Notes under the pieces: model-generated
The model's database searches: none
Seen by the model: the letters and a program-made list of their open reading frames with translations, nothing else
Told to the model about the DNA's origin: nothing
NCBI GenBank assembly: GCA_029339195.1
Contig: JAPTJF010000416.1
Coordinates: forward strand, 1 to 55,792
Direction: 5' to 3'
DNA from: Micractinium sp. NFX-FRZ
Taxonomy: Eukaryota > Chlorophyta > Trebouxiophyceae > Chlorellales > Chlorellaceae
Length of the DNA stretch: 55,792 bases
Part shown: positions 46,749-55,792 of the stretch, piece after piece
Layout of the letters: each line of letters begins with the position of its first letter
Position numbering within the stretch: the stretch's first letter is position 1
Made by a program: the position numbers and the translations under genes

Positions 46749-49700
46749 ATGACGCTCGACCAATGGAGGCTCCCGCACCCCGGCCCCAGCTACTCGCGAC
46801 TCCCCGACGAGCTCGTCGCCCAAGTCTTGGCGCTCGTGCCGCAGCGCACCTGCGTGGTGTTGCACGGTCGCACTGGGCGCGCCTCTCCCACCGCCACCCT
46901 GACCGGCAGGTGCGCGCGCAGCCGGCCACAGCCTGCCGCCTCCGCCTGCGGCCTGCTTGCCTGCGGCCTGCTGCCCGCTGGCGCTGGCCACACTGATCGG
47001 CCTTCCTGCCGCCGCGCAAAGCTCACCTGGTTTCTCACATGCTGCCCCCAACACCCTCCTCGCCCACCGCTGCACTGACAGGGGGGCTGTGGAGCGGGTG
47101 TGCCGCCGCTGGCGGGCATTGGCATTGGAGCAGCCCTGCTCGGTGCGCCTGCACTTGGACCGTCCGCCCGGCCCTGACGGCGACTGGCTGAGCAGTCTCC
47201 GGCACCTGATGGGTCACCTCAGGAGCCGCACAGTGGCTGACCTCTTCATTCAAACGGCCTACACCTTCCCTATGGTACCTGCACTGCTGGGGCGCCCGCT
47301 CTTCCCACAGCTGCGCAGGTGGGGAGCACTGGGAGAGGACGGGGCGGGGACAGGGGCGGGGGGGTGGCAGCAGAGGACGGGGCGGGGGCAGGGGCGGGGG
47401 GGTGGCAGCAGAGGACGGGGATTCAAGGTCCTGCACCCTCCCTTGGTCTGCGTGACCGTGTGCTGGCCTGTGTTTGCCACTAAGCGACTGCGCTGTCTGC
47501 CTGCCCACCTGCTTGCCGCCACGCTCACTATGCAGCCCACTGGTGTTGTGCCTGCCCGCACTGCCGTGCAGGCTGGAGCTGGGCGGGAGCCACCTCCTCA
47601 CCTTCTCTGCCCTCCTGCCGCTGTGCGAGCAGCTGGAAGAGTTGACCCTGCGGCCCTTCAGCGCTGAAGGAGGCCTGGAGATGTATGAAGGTGCCAGGCA
47701 GCTTGTGAGCCACATTTGGTGAGCCGCCCAGAAGGTACTGCTTGTGGTACTGCCTATTAGCACTGCCTGCTTTTCTCAAAGCGGGCAACCTGGTGCTTGC
47801 TGGGGACCTGCGGCTTCAGGCCAGTCAGTCCAGAGCTGAGGTGAAACTTTAAGTTGGAACATGTTCAGAGACGACACCTCAAACGCAGTCAGTGTACCTA
47901 GTTGTGCATGAGCCAGCCGGTCAACTTTAGTGACGCGTGCCCGCTGCGCTTTGCCCCCTGCCGCAGCTGCCTGCCCACGCCGCTGCAGCGGCTGCGGATC
48001 CTGGGGGACAGTCTGCTCACAGATGCCAAAGACACGGCAATGGAGGAGCTGCTGTACCTGTTGGCAGAATTTGCCTCGTTTGGTGCTCTCGCCCTTGACC
48101 TCAGCGATTGGATGGGTTGGGAGCCGCCAGATGGCGACAACCTGCCAGAGGATCTGTCATGGCACAGTGGTGTGCCCTGGTGCTTGGCACCGCAGCTGCA
48201 CGAGCTGGCACTTCGAATCAAGCACGCCGAGCACCTGCCGGTGTTTGCGGCGGGGCTGCCGCAGCTGCACCAGCTGCAGCGGCTGGAGGTGCTGCAGTGG
48301 CCCGACGGCGGGCCCGCCCCCTCGCTGCCCGGCCTGCAGCACCTGCCACAGCTGCGCCATCTATACACGCAGCACCACCTGCCTCCCCAGGCCTGGCTGT
48401 GCCCCCACCTCACCGCCCTGCGCTGCGTGTGTGCCCTGGACGGCCCGCGCGACCCCCCAATCCCAGCGCCAGCTGCAGGCGGGCTGGGCTGCAGGGCCCT
48501 GCGCCGCCTGCAGCTCATCGGCTGCACGCTGCCCGGTGCCGGCGCCTTCCCATCTGAGCTGTGCAGCCTGCGCCAGCTGACAAGCTTGGAGGTCATTCGC
48601 ATGTGGAGCGCCGGTGGTGGGTCACATCCCCCGCTCACGCTTCCCGATTGCTTCTCCCAGCTCAGGTGGGCAGCGGGCGCGGGGGGCGGGATGGCTGGAC
48701 GTCAGGACAGGCGGTGGGGATGGGAGCAAGAGGGGCGCAGCGGTGGGGTAGCCCAGCGGAATCCGAAGCTATGCCACCCAGGCACAAAAGGCGATGCAGG
48801 GGCGGCTGTGTTGGGTTTTACCCAAGCTGAACCCTGTTTTCCCAAGTATGCCGCTGCTTCCTTTCACTGAAACTGCGATGCAGCTCGCTGCGCCACCTGT
48901 CACTGGCGTACACACCCGTGAGCGAAGCAAGCCTGCCAGCGCTGTGCCCGCTGAGCACGCTCACCGCGCTCTCCCTGGCCTGCTGCGGGCTGCGTTCCCT
49001 GCCCTACGGCCCCTACCTCTCTGTCCTGGTCAGGTGAGGTGCGGCGGCCTGCGTGCAGATCCCTGGAAGCCACTGTGTTTTCCCAAACGGAAATTCTTGT
49101 GCCTGTGCACCAGGATACACTGGAAGCGCCCCCCCCCCAATTGTGGCTTGCCACAAAGCACACCCGCATGTGCGCCATACACTCCCAGCCCAGCGCCAAC
49201 TGATTGTGTACCCGCCCCTCCTGCAGCCTGGACCTGACGGGAAACATGTTTGGCTCCCAGCTGCCCTTCCACGCCACCGCTGCCAGCAATCTGCGGGCTC
49301 TCAGCATTGATGCGTGCACTGATAAGGTCGATTGGACTCCAGAGGAGTTCTGGCACGATTTGCGCACCCGGCTCGTCTTCCTGCGCAGGCTGCAGGTGGG
49401 CTGCTGAGCTTGCAAGGCACCAATTGGCGGCACGGCATGGCGAGCGCGCAGCGCCCAGTGCTCATGCTTACGCACAGCACGCCGCTGACGAAGTGGGGGC
49501 ATTGCACGCTGCCCCATTGCGTCGTGGAGCGCCAGCAAACTTCACCTGTTGGGGTGGAGTACTGTACTGCTTCCGTGCACTGCAGGTGTTGTTCATCGAC
49601 AACTACGTGTGCCTTCCTTTGGGCCCACATGATGTCACGTGGGTGCAGGACAGCAGCGGTGACGGCCTGCACGCACTTGTAACACGGCTGAGGGAGGCGT

Positions 49701-49810
49701 TTAGCGCTTGTGAGGTGTCAATCTGCGAGGGACTGAGCGATCACCCCACCTACGGCCAGCCAAAGTGGGACACCATTTCAAGCCCGGCGAGTGACCTCCC
49801 GCAGGCGTGA
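46749..49810 (+). CDS. F-box / leucine-rich repeat protein
   Basis: Seven exons: 46749-46909, 47082-47318, 47572-47718, 47967-48665, 48884-49033, 49227-49395, 49586-49810 (1788 nt, 595 aa). Five of six junctions fall after codon base 2 and interrupt LRR units at similar places, so repeats and exons are partly in register. The F-box is split by intron 1: YSRLPDELVAQVLALVPQR, then GAVERVCRRWRALALEQP. LRRs follow (LELGGSHLLTFSALLPLCEQ, LPTPLQRLRILGDSL, LPQLHQLQRLEVLQW, LCSLRQLTSLEVIRMW, LRHLSLAYTPVSEASL, LRALSIDAC). It is likely an SCF substrate receptor with unknown target. The exon 1 donor leaves ~20 extra residues between the F-box halves and is the weakest point. Confidence 0.82.
47335..47420. 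repeat. 38-bp G-rich tandem repeat
   Basis: Two units starting gaggacggggcgggg at 47335 and 47373, plus a partial third at 47411, in intron 2 of the F-box/LRR gene. The units differ by one base. Confidence 0.9.
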
Positions 49811-50178
49811 CTGCGCCATGCGGCGCTGAACCCATCTCTGTGCCTCTGCCCGTGCTGTATCCCCACCCTCAGCACCCTCCGCTCTGCCGCTGCGGTGCCA
49901 GCACAGCCTTGCGTTTACAGACGGTGCCACAGGCTAGTCGAGTCGGGCAGCGCAAATCAAAAAGAAGAGCACCAGGGGGGAGAGCGGGGAAGAGCAGCAG
50001 GAACCACGGAAGTGCACAAGAGAAGCGCAAGGGGAGAGCGAAAGGAGGCAAGCTGTGTTTAAAGTGACGGGTACGGGACATGGGGCGGCACAAGAACAGC
50101 TGCATGAATCAGTGGAGCGCGCAGAGCGGCGTGCGATGCGATGCCGCCCAACCGCCCAGGCAGCCTGCAAGCTCCGCT
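49811..50178. other. Convergent 3' intergenic region
   Basis: 368 bp between the stops of the F-box/LRR gene and bL34m. It contains the minus-strand TGTAA at 49915-49919. Confidence 0.5.
49915..49919 (-). terminator. TGTAA polyadenylation signal
   Basis: TTACA on the plus strand, about 260 bp past the bL34m stop codon. Confidence 0.55.
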
Positions 50179-50888
50179 TCAAGCGGTCAGCCTGTGCCGC
50201 CCCTTGATCAGGCGCCGCAGCATTGTGCGCCGCCCGTTCTTGGTGCTCATGCGCTGCAGGAAGCCGTGGCGCCGCTTGCGGATGATCAGGCTGGGCTGGT
50301 AGGTGCGCTTGGTTTTGCACAGCCAGGACAGCCCACCGCGCAGCCCGCCGCCGGCGGGACCTGCGGGGTTGGCAGTGGGAAGCAGCGTGGGGATTGGGCG
50401 AAGGGTGCTCGTATACAATGTTGCGCTATGCGGGGCTGACTTGCACTATCGAACTATCACACAAAGAGGGCATTTCGGCCCGCCACGGGCATGGTCTGTC
50501 GCTGCCAGCGAGAGAGCGCAAGGATGCAAAATTTACGGAAGGCGGCCCCACCGCCTGGCTACGTGCCCCGCGCACCTTCCAGCCCGCCAATGAGGTCATC
50601 AAGCTCCGGCAGTAGCGCAGGCGTGGGCTGCTGCTGCAGGTTCAGCAGCGCCTGGGCTGCGGGCGGCGTGAGCGCGTGCCGCCCCAACAAGGCAGGCGCC
50701 GCGGAAGCTGCTGCCGCGGGCGCCGCATGCTGCGCGCCAAACAGGCTGCCCAGGCTGAGAGGCTGCCGCAGCAGGCCGCTCAGCGCGTCCACTTGCGTGC
50801 CGAACATGCGGGCGAGAGCGGCGGGGCCCTGTAGGGCAGTGCTCTGGCTGGCCAGCAACCGGCTGGCCTGCCGCAATGAGCACAGCAT
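50179..50888 (-). CDS. Large ribosomal subunit protein bL34, mitochondrial type
   Basis: Two exons in coding order: 50888-50576, 50360-50179 (495 nt, 164 aa). The last ~45 residues are a complete bacterial-type L34: [20 protein letters not shown] followed by [20 protein letters not shown]. It binds 23S-type rRNA in the organellar large subunit. The N-terminal ~118 residues are Ala/Leu/Gln-rich; the first 30 ([16 protein letters not shown]...) resemble a mitochondrial presequence, but plastid targeting cannot be excluded. The extension is long against the ~45-residue bacterial protein. A TGTAA lies downstream at 49915-49919. Confidence 0.92.
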
Positions 50889-51216
50889 GCTAACAGCGCC
50901 GCTCGACTACAAAGGCCTGTGGGGAGAGGTGTGCAAAGGCCGGAGAGCTGGGTCGGGCGGCAATAGCTCTTCAGCGACGCTGCGTTGATCGATGCCCAAG
51001 TAATTGCCCGATGGTTCGGGTTTGCCCGGCCTGCGCAGCCTGGCTCGTAGTGCCGAGGTACAGGTGCCCTAGGCGAAGGCAATCTCTGCGATAGGAGAGT
51101 TTTGGCCCTCGCGGCCCGATCTTTGGGACCTCCCATACATCATCTGCTTATTTATAGCCTGCGTCGGGCCCCACGCGTCTATCAAACCCCCCGAAAGCTT
51201 GACTTTGCTTTCGAAC
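50889..51216. promoter_or_regulatory. Divergent promoter, bL34m / CBM20 protein
   Basis: 328 bp between opposite-strand start codons. A TTATTTATA element at 51148-51156 lies 61 bp upstream of the CBM20 gene ATG and is a plausible TATA box. Confidence 0.5.
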
Positions 51217-54200
51217 ATGGGCGCCCAAGCGCTGCCGTCCTGCAGCCTGTGCAGACCCGCATATCGGGACCAGCGCCGCGGCTACCAGCACACTGCAGGT
51301 ACTGCAAGCCGTCGTTTGCGGCGGCAATTGCGGGGTGCCGGTGCTGGCCCGGCAGCTGCGCCACTGGCTTGCCACTTCTTGGGTGCCGCACATGGGGCTC
51401 TGGACGACACTGAATCCCCATTCTCGACCCATGCTCTCATTCTATGCTGTCGCAGGACCAGCGCACCAGCTCTCCTCCGCCTGCCGCCGCCGTGAGGTGC
51501 AGGCGGCCAGCAGCGCCGGGCGCGGCGGCGGCGGCCCGCTCGCATGGCTGCAGGCTGGCAAGCTGCTCAGCGGCTTGGGGCTATCCAGCCTGCTGTCCAT
51601 GCCCCAAGCGGAGCAGCAGGAGGCAGTGGCACCCACAGCACCGCCGGCGTCGCATGTGCAGGTGCAGCAGGAGGAGGAGCAGCAGCACGGCGCGCGTGCC
51701 GCACCGCCTGCTGCCACCGCCACCGCCACCGCCCCTCCGCCGCCCCCGGCCCCGGCTCAGCAGCACGACGCTTACCCATTGCAGCCCTCACAAGCGCACT
51801 ATCAGCACTCCATCCTGCACACCAACGGCTCTGGGTCATTCAATGGAGCTGGTCCAGCTGGCAGCTCGCATGGGCCAGTCAAGGCCAATGCCAGTGACCT
51901 GCTTGCGGGCGTACCGCTGCAGCAAATGCAGGAGCGGCGCCAGGCGGCGGCGCAGCTGCAGCGACAGCAGCAGCAGTTGGCTGGTGGCGCCGGCCCCAGC
52001 AGCCTCGGCGCCTCCGGCAGCACTAGCAGCAGCAGCAAGGGATCGCTGTGGGGCAGCACCGCCGGGCAAGCGGCCCCTGCCAGCAGCAGCCCCCCTGCTG
52101 CCAGCAGCCAGGATAGCGCCTCCCTGAGGGCAGAGCTCTCCCCGGTGACCAGCCCTGAGGCAGCCGTGGCTTTTGCGGCCTATGAGAGGGTGGTGGCGGC
52201 GCGCCGCATGGTGCCGGTGTGCCTCAGCCTGCAGCTGGCGGCGGCCGAGGGGCAGCGGCTCAAGCTGGTGGGAGGCCATGCCAACCTGGGTGGGTAGATG
52301 GGTGGGTGGCAGAAGTGGAGGGTGGGTGCAAGGCTGCCTGGGTTACGCCGTAAATGCTTTTGGTTGCTGTGCGCACTGCTGCCGCCACCACTGCCCTGCT
52401 GCTGGCGCTGCCTGTGCCTGCCTAGCTGCCACCACCGGGCACCTGCCTGCTGCCTGTCCCCTGCTGCGTTGCTATGTGGCTCTGATTTGAACCTGGCCAT
52501 GCGCGCTCGCTGCTCGCCGTGCAGGCAAGTGGTCGCTGGACGCCGCCCCCGAGCTGCAGCGCACTGAGGGCGACAGCTGGCAGGTCACCGTGAAGCTGCC
52601 CGCAGGTGGGTGGGAGCGAATAGCGCGTGGGGTGTGCCTGGGAGGGCAGGCATGGATGAGTGGGCAAGCGCGGCGGCGGGTGGCGGGCAGGCCAGCTTGG
52701 TGGTCGGCAGGGTTTGGCGGGTGGCCAGCAGTGCCCGCCGCCCCTTCTACCGCAGCTTTCACATTCTCCCTTCCTCATGCAGGGCGGCGCCTCGGTAGCT
52801 GCCTGCCCCTGCTGGCCCTTTGCCGCTACCGGCCCCCGTGCCCTCTGTGGCACCCTGCCTGACCCACTCTCCCCCGCCGCTTGCCCCGCCTCCCGCCCTC
52901 CATGCAGGCAGCGTGACCGAGTACAAGTACACCCTGCTGGACTCCAGCGGCAACGTCGTCGCCCTGCAGGGCGGCAACAACGGCGTGCTGGCGGTGGGGT
53001 TTGCTGATGAGCGGCTGGAGGTGGAGGACAGCTGGTGAGGGCGGCTGATGGGTGGGCGGGTGTGGGTGGGTGGCCAGCTGGCACTTTGGGATGGGGTGGG
53101 TGGCAGGAGGGGTGCTGCATGTGTGTTCGCCGGAGAGTTGCCGCAGCTTCCCAACTGCACATGATGCCTGCGTCTGCCAGGGCGCCCCTGTATCTTCCTG
53201 GCTCAGGCGGACCTCTTGCCCCTTGGCGGTGCCTCATGCCCTGCCGCTGCCGCTGCCTGCCCTCACACCCACCACACCTGCCCCCCTTGCAGGGAGGGCG
53301 ACGCCGCGGGCGTGTCGGTGATTGTGGACGGCAACAGGGGCGCCTGGCCTGCCACCCGCGAGTCCCGCCTGGTGGCCTGGGCCAACGACCTCTTCCAGCA
53401 GGTGATCCAGCCTGAAAGATGCGCTCTGCTCCTGCAACCAGCTGCTTCTTGCAACAGATCCTACCAAGCAGGCTGAGAGAACTTGTAGGGCCTGGCCAAC
53501 GGCCTCTTGCAGCAGGCAAGAGAGAAGCATGCACCCGCCAGTTTCTCTCAAGCGCACATTACTGTTGGTCAGGCCAGCCAGGCCAGCCAGCCAGCCGGCA
53601 GCTCGCCTGTCTGGATGTTGAGTGTGCGCGTAGCGCTGCTGGATGATGGCCCCCCCAACTAACGCACGCCGGCATGATCGCATGCCACCCGTTTGCTGTG
53701 CCCCTGGCGTCCGAGCGTCCGCTGCCCCTGCACCTCCCCCCTCCCTGCACAGCCTGCCAGACGGTGCACCGGGCCCTCTCACCCTCCTTCCCCACTGCCC
53801 CTCCCTCTCTCCTTCCCCTGCGCAGGTGGCCACCCTGCGCCAGGACCTGCGCAGCTCTCGGATGGAGCTGGTGGGGGCTCAGGAGGTGAGGGCGGCGGGG
53901 GGGGTCACGGACCACCCCAGGCAGGCCTGTGGCAGGGCCGATGCAGCGAGGGCAGAAGGGAACACCTCCCTGCCCTGCAGTTGGCACCCTCCTGCGCTGC
54001 CCTGCAGTGCGTCCCTCCTTGCCCGCCGCTCCAAGTAATGCCCTGCCTCTGCCATGCTGCAGGAGACGCACGAGGCAGCCCGCCTGCTGGGCGCGGTCAT
54101 GTGCAGGACTGCACATTCTGCATTGCACTCCGCCTGAAAAGCAACTGAGGCCTGCTCCCCTCCCTGTCGTGCGCAGGAGACGCGCGGGGCGCAGCTGGAG

Positions 54201-54740
54201 GCGGCCCGCCTGCTGGGCGAGCTGGAGGACATGCGGGGCGCCATGGCTGAGCTGGAGGCGGAGCGCCAGGTGGACCGCGCTGAGCTGGCACAGAGCAAGG
54301 CAGTGAACCAGGTCCTGCAGATGCAGGTGGGCTGAGCAGCTTTGAACAGCCACGGTTGGGAAAAAGGCAAACAAAGCCAGGGTGGGCGAGGGCAGGGTGC
54401 GGCGCAGATGCTGCAGACAAAGTGGCATGGGGGTGGAGGTGGGGGTGAGGGTGAGGGTGGGGCGAGGATGCGGGTGAGTGTTGGAGTGACACTGACAATG
54501 AGGGTGACGGTGTGGGGCGCCTGTGTGTGTGGGGGGGTCCTGCCCCTGTGCCCAGCCCTGAGCCCCCGTTGGCTCGCCCCTGCTGACCCGGCCATGCTCC
54601 ACCTGCCTCCCTGCCTGCCTGCCTGCTTGCAGCTGGCGGACACGACTGCCTCCCTGCAGGAGGCGATTGAGACAGCAGCTGAGCTGCTTGCTGGCCAGGA
54701 ATATGAGGATGAAGAGGCGGAGAGTGATGCTGACAGCTAG
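51217..54740 (+). CDS. CBM20 starch-binding / coiled-coil protein, probably plastid
   Basis: Eight exons: 51217-51298, 51456-52289, 52525-52605, 52908-53034, 53293-53401, 53826-53885, 54177-54326, 54633-54740 (1551 nt, 516 aa). The N-terminus is basic and hydroxyl-rich like a transit peptide. Residues ~60-275 are low-complexity (Ala/Gln/Pro/Ser). Residues ~287-400 match a CBM20 starch-binding module: VPVCLSLQL, GHANLGKWSLDAAPEL, WQVTVKLPAGSVTEYKYTLL and the late DGNRGAWPATRESRL. Residues ~412-505 are a heptad-like coiled coil (EAARLLGELEDMRGAMAELE) ending in an acidic tail. CBM20 plus coiled coil recalls algal starch/pyrenoid proteins such as SAGA1, but this one is far shorter. It probably tethers something to starch; no catalytic domain is present. 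Confidence 0.86.
53483..53520 (+). repeat. Intronic echo of CBM20 gene exon 5 3' end
   Basis: gggcctggccaacggcctcttgcagcag resembles ggcctgggccaacgacctcttccagcag at 53373-53401; the donor copy is gcaaga. Confidence 0.88.
54058..54105 (+). repeat. Intronic echo of CBM20 gene exon 7 acceptor and 5' end
   Basis: Copy of 54174-54235 lacking about 12 internal bases; shares gcaggagacgc and cccgcctgctgggcg. It encodes ETHEAARLLGA in the frame of exon 7. Confidence 0.9.
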
Positions 54741-55092
54741 GCCAGCGGCAGCCGCTGCCTGATCCAGCCCTCCAGGCACACCGTCACCCTGCCCATCCCT
54801 CCCTCACTCCCCTGCCTCTCTTCCCCTGCCTTCCCTGCCTCCCTCCCTCATTTCCGCCCCCTCCCCCTGCCTGTGATCACGTCATCTCGTCTTACTAGCC
54901 AAGTCAATTTTCCATCTGGCCAACACTGCTTGTTTCCCCTTCCGCTGCGTTTCCAAATGCCAACACCTGCCAACCATTTCCACTGCTGCTGATCGAGCTG
55001 ATTGATTGATGAGATGAGATGATTGATTCCCGACTGCCTGCGATATTTTCCCTCCTGCTGATCGATCAAGCTCGAGTGACCCGCCAGCTGGC

Positions 55093-55213
55093 GCCCACAC
55101 TGAATGCTGTTTCCTTCCCTCTGATGCGCCACCTGGCGCTGCTTGTACCAGTGTCCATACTGGATGCTGTTCCCCTTCCCTCTGATGCGCCACCTGGCGG
55201 TATTTTGTACCAG
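55093..55213. repeat. About 60-bp tandem repeat, two units
   Basis: Units at 55093-55151 and 55152-55213 share ttccctctgatgcgccacct and a terminal ttgtaccag, about 85% alike by eye. Confidence 0.88.
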
Positions 55214-55718
55214 AGACAACGCATGTACGACTACGCTGCTCGTGTGCGTGTGATCTGCACGGGTTTTTATTCTGTGCGCCCCTTTACCTATCCTACTACT
55301 GTATCTCCGATTCTTTTTACCCAAACGAGACTTTTTGTGAGTTTCGTGTCCCCGCCGAGCCGAACCGCCCAGTGCAACTTTTGAACACCCAGCATAGAGG
55401 GTCGGGCGCCACGGCACACACAGAGGATGGACGGCCGTAGTTTTCTGAGGGGGTGCAATCTTGGGAGAAGGAGATGGGTGTGCACGACTATATTAAAACC
55501 ATTCAGCGAGTAAAACCCTTGGAAATAACGCTGCCTAATCTGACGCATGCCCTGATTGAGGCACGGAGTGGGGGTGGCCGGGAGTGGGCAGGCGGAAGTG
55601 GGCAGGCGGCTGAAGAGGGGCAGGCACGGTGTCGCGGCCCCACAGCAAGAGTCCGCGAGGCTCCGTTTTGCTTGATCCCCTCGTCTGGCCTGTTCCAAGA
55701 CTGGCCAGTTCCAGGTAG

Positions 55719-55734
55719 AAGAAGAAGAAGAAGT
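55719..55734. repeat. (GAA)n microsatellite
   Basis: Five tandem agaaga-type triplets. Confidence 0.8.
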
Positions 55735-55792
55735 ATACGCGCGAGGCGTGATTCGGCAGATGCCCGGGAGGAAAACGAGGGCGCAAGCCCAC

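Larger units (their letters stand above)
54741..55792. other. 3' flanking region, no further gene seen
   Basis: Downstream of the CBM20 gene. CT-rich 3' UTR, a two-unit tandem repeat at 55093-55213 and a GAA run near 55719-55733. Open frames on both strands look non-coding. No TGTAA was found. Confidence 0.5.

Noticed and set aside
55535..55792. Minus-strand open frame reaching the window end
   Set aside because: It includes a run of Phe from the GAA microsatellite and low-complexity sequence with no family match.

Overview
The window looks like nuclear DNA of a GC-rich green alga, most likely a trebouxiophyte of the Chlorella group. Reasons: very intron-dense genes with GT-AG introns and NAG acceptors; TGTAA poly(A) signals, as in Chlorophyta, behind several stop codons; plant/algal families (plastid ClpS-like protein, CBM20/coiled-coil protein, green-lineage PLAC8); and a short TTTAGGG-type telomere motif. 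The genus is an inference. I see no rRNA, tRNA, CRISPR or transposon.

I assembled fifteen multi-exon genes by eye. In every one the summed exon length is a whole number of codons and every junction keeps the frame. Left to right: secreted Cys-rich protein (+, 150-2368); ClpS-like adaptor (-, 3140-3997); ARM-repeat/TKL pseudokinase-like fusion (-, 4840-10014); tandem universal-stress-protein (+, 11711-15462); secreted Pro-rich protein of unknown family (-, 16857-19261); F-box-like/LRR protein (-, 20325-22341); acetyl-CoA synthetase (+, 24013-29284); F-box/LRR protein (+, 30091-32230); NKAP/SynMuv-type SR protein (-, 33033-35097); EF-hand protein (-, 35770-37813); chaperonin CCT7 (+, 38288-43435); PLAC8 protein (+, 44089-46035); F-box/LRR protein (+, 46749-49810); mitochondrial-type bL34 (-, 50179-50888); CBM20 plus coiled-coil protein (+, 51217-54740). 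They form no operon or obvious pathway; this reads as ordinary euchromatin with mixed housekeeping and lineage-specific genes. Three pairs are head-to-head: kinase/USP, EF-hand/CCT7 and bL34/CBM20.

The most unusual signal is structural. At least eighteen times, an intron holds a diverged direct copy (an 'echo') of the edge of a neighbouring exon together with its splice site. Copies of exon 3' ends lie downstream of the parent donor and copies of exon 5' ends lie upstream of the parent acceptor, about 60-270 bp away. They range from a perfect 58-bp copy to barely recognisable ones and occur in seven of the fifteen genes on both strands. This suggests that introns here have grown by repeated local tandem duplication across splice sites, leaving decoy sites and a few frame-preserving pseudo-microexons.

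Other notable points: the kinase domain lacks the catalytic Asp (HLN for HRD) and most of the Gly loop; the ClpS-like protein lacks the usual N-degron pocket residues; three introns are GC-AG; and an interstitial telomere-like motif sits in a kinase intron.
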